Source: Parapedobacter pyrenivorans
Lineage (GTDB): Bacteria; Bacteroidota; Bacteroidia; Sphingobacteriales; Sphingobacteriaceae
Reading direction: 5' to 3'
DNA: 64,000 bases
Assembly: GCF_014636865.1 (NCBI RefSeq)
Contig: NZ_BMER01000004.1
Location: 62,001 to 126,000, forward strand
Position numbers and translations under genes: made by a program
The notes under the pieces: generated by a model
Told to the model about the DNA's origin: nothing
Databases searched by the model: none
Seen by the model: only the letters and a program-made list of their open reading frames with translations
In this document: positions 62,411 to 64,000 of the stretch, piece after piece
How positions within the stretch are numbered: the first letter of the stretch is position 1
How the letters are laid out: every line of letters starts with the position of its first letter

Positions 62411-63469
62411 ATGGATAAGTATAGACAGACTTCACAGCGGATTGCTGAATTCGCGAATCGACTTAATCCCTTTGAAACGCCGGACCGGCTTCAGCAGTTT
62501 TCACTATTCAGTGCAAACCTGACTAATTTTCTTCCGGTATTGGATTATGGATGCCACTTGCCGTTGTACCGGCAGGCTTACATCAACCAACAGCTATCCC
62601 TGCTGGACGAACGTTATTTTGGGTCGCAGCTGCCGGTAGCCATCAACGGCTGGGATGATGACGTTACGGAGCGCCTACGGTCGCATCCCGGCATCATTTG
62701 TACGTTTCATGCCGGTTCGTACCGCGTGATCAATTACTTGCTGGCAAAAAACAAACTGCCTTTTGCTTTGCTGATTGCCCATCGGGCGTTCGAACAGCAG
62801 GGCGCAAAATTTAAACGGCTTTTTAGGTTGCTTGGGAATAACCATGGCCTTCGCCACGAGTTGCAACTGGTAGATGCCGAACAGCGGTCTACCGTGTGGC
62901 AACTGATGCGTCTGCTCAAACGTGGGTATAACATTGTCTTGTACCTGGATGGTTTTACCGGATTGTCGGTAGCTGACACGGCTAAGTTGGAGCGGCTACC
63001 GTTTCTTGGCCAACACTTGTTTTTGCGCAAAGGTGCGGCATATCTTGCCCAAAAGCTAGGGGTACCGCTCCATCCAATCTATTGTACCCGCTCAGCTGAG
63101 GGAGCCATCCAATTCACGGCTAATCCCTCATTTATCCCCGCAATGGCGGACTCCGGGATTGCTTCGGAATGGGCATTATCAAAAATTCTGGATGATTTTG
63201 CGGGCATGCTGCTGCATGCTCCGGCACAATGGGAGAACTGGTTCTTTCTGCATCACCAGTTTGCAACGCAAGAACTGCGGGGTCCGTATATCTTGGATGA
63301 TGGAAACCAGGCATTTGCCGGCAATGCGCCGGAAATTTCCGAATACGGGATTGTACGTAACGGCAGGCGCTTTTTTCTGTTGAAGAAAAGGGGATATGAA
63401 ATGTATTCGTTGCCAGAATCGGCTATGCAGGCCATTTTAAACGTTTGGAAACGACAGGTGGGTTCGTGA
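62411..63469 (+). CDS. lysophospholipid acyltransferase (LPLAT/HtrB)-like enzyme
   Basis: About 352 residues from the ATG at 62411; GTG (62345) and ATG (62354) starts lie before or in the hairpin. IICTFHAGSYRVINYLL holds the catalytic-type His, GYNIVLYLDGFTG the second motif, and RLPFLGQHLFLRKGAAYLA the substrate loop of LpxL/HtrB-type acyltransferases. It lacks the usual N-terminal membrane helix. Following a short peptide gene, it may acylate that peptide (inference); lipid A acylation is the alternative. Confidence 0.68.
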   Translation: MDKYRQTSQRIAEFANRLNPFETPDRLQQFSLFSANLTNFLPVLDYGCHLPLYRQAYINQQLSLLDERYFGSQLPVAINGWDDDVTERLRSHPGIICTFHAGSYRVINYLLAKNKLPFALLIAHRAFEQQGAKFKRLFRLLGNNHGLRHELQLVDAEQRSTVWQLMRLLKRGYNIVLYLDGFTGLSVADTAKLERLPFLGQHLFLRKGAAYLAQKLGVPLHPIYCTRSAEGAIQFTANPSFIPAMADSGIASEWALSKILDDFAGMLLHAPAQWENWFFLHHQFATQELRGPYILDDGNQAFAGNAPEISEYGIVRNGRRFFLLKKRGYEMYSLPESAMQAILNVWKRQVGS

Positions 63470-63509
63470 AAAAAATGATTCTTTGTACCTTGGGCGGAAA
63501 TCTAAATTG

Positions 63510-64000
63510 ATGAAGTCTCCAGAAAAACTTAGCGGAATTGTCCTCAGCCTATTACATGTCGGATTGATAACCTCAATGATTACGCTCAACACCGTGTACA
63601 ATCTCAAAATGCGTGAAGAAGTAAATATCGTCAATGTGTTGGCATATACGGCGCTTTCGCTGGTGGTGATATACATCCTGATGGGCAATTTTTTTCTGAT
63701 CTTCTCCAGGACAACGTGGGTGTGGGGGCTGTTGCTTATGGGCGTGGTGGTTTACGCAATTATCAAAGTGAACCATAAGTTGATTTACGACATATTTCCA
63801 TCCTCATTGAAAGTAATTCCCAATCGACAGACCGATCGCACACTGGAAGAGTTCATCATCATGGCGATACCCCGGCTGTATTATTACACCATCATTGCCC
63901 TTTTTCTCGTTGCCGCGCACCGGCTGAGTGCGGCATTGATCAATATGTTTAAGACAACACGCGAAAAACTGGAAGTGGACATTGCGCGGTTGGAGGCGGA
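63510..64000 (+). CDS. sensor histidine kinase (LytS-like), 3' end outside window
   Basis: At least 163 residues from the ATG at 63510; the frame is open to the edge. Four hydrophobic segments (IVLSLLHVGLITSMITL; VLAYTALSLVVIYILMGNFF; VWGLLLMGVVVYAII; LYYYTIIALFLVAAH) are followed by a charged coiled coil (KTTREKLEVDIARLEA). That is where the histidine-kinase dimerisation helix of LytS-type kinases begins. The kinase domain itself is not visible. Confidence 0.62.
   Translation, partial: MKSPEKLSGIVLSLLHVGLITSMITLNTVYNLKMREEVNIVNVLAYTALSLVVIYILMGNFFLIFSRTTWVWGLLLMGVVVYAIIKVNHKLIYDIFPSSLKVIPNRQTDRTLEEFIIMAIPRLYYYTIIALFLVAAHRLSAALINMFKTTREKLEVDIARLEA

Overview
The window is a chromosomal segment of a Bacteroidota bacterium, most like the Sphingobacteriaceae (Parapedobacter/Olivibacter/Pedobacter type). 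This rests on SusC/SusD and TonB receptors with DUF4249 partners, a PorP/SprF protein followed by a cargo with a gliding-motility (CHU_C) C-terminus, an ECF sigma factor with a membrane partner, many lipoproteins, and promoters of the Bacteroidota type (TTTG, 20 bases, TAnnTTTG). No rRNA, tRNA, CRISPR array or transposase was seen. Function calls come from reading motifs by eye; no database search was possible.

Layout. 1-3.9 kb: end of a TonB receptor, its DUF4249 lipoprotein, a small exported protein and a membrane hydroxylase. 3.9-9.1 kb: an AT-richer block that looks like copper handling (Cys-rich small protein, MbnP, MbnH di-heme enzyme, Crp/Fnr regulator, SCO1 lipoprotein, acetyltransferase); two of its promoters carry the same palindrome at the same distance from the -7 element. 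9.2-15.4 kb: ECF sigma operon, DUF4397 lipoprotein, CotH protein, DUF6624. 15.4-20.6 kb: a MocR-type regulator flanked by a cysteine hydrolase-acetyltransferase fusion and a ketopantoate reductase-like/SDR/membrane operon, the two target promoters sharing one box at identical spacing.

20.6-38.6 kb is a mosaic of small accessory modules: VOC and DUF1801 proteins, RelE/ParE pair, macrolide phosphotransferase, HAD and ParB-like pair, DUF2167, zeta toxin, DUF433/DUF5615 pair, truncated PIN gene, PorP plus a 1039-residue type IX cargo, AbiEi/truncated AbiEii, and a DUF6934 module. The modules are separated by repeats. Each repeat carries a strong promoter, a conserved 5' leader box and a decaying small secreted-protein gene; at least two copies also carry a second promoter facing the other way. 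38.7-53.1 kb is a defence island: OLD nuclease, AlbA_2/Schlafen-like ATPase, then, behind two long perfect hairpins, two leftward AT-rich operons. One encodes a nuclease-STAND ATPase, an unknown protein with an RxH motif, and an ApeA-like HEPN protein. The other encodes XRE regulator, HEPN-like and DUF2971 proteins.

53.7-60.4 kb is a TlpA-like/SusC/SusD uptake locus, with an apparent frameshift at the start of the TlpA gene. 60.4-64 kb holds a DUF6520-like protein, a second Crp/Fnr regulator, a 45-residue peptide gene followed by a hairpin and a lysophospholipid-acyltransferase-like enzyme (possible peptide-modification locus), and the start of a sensor histidine kinase running off the right edge.
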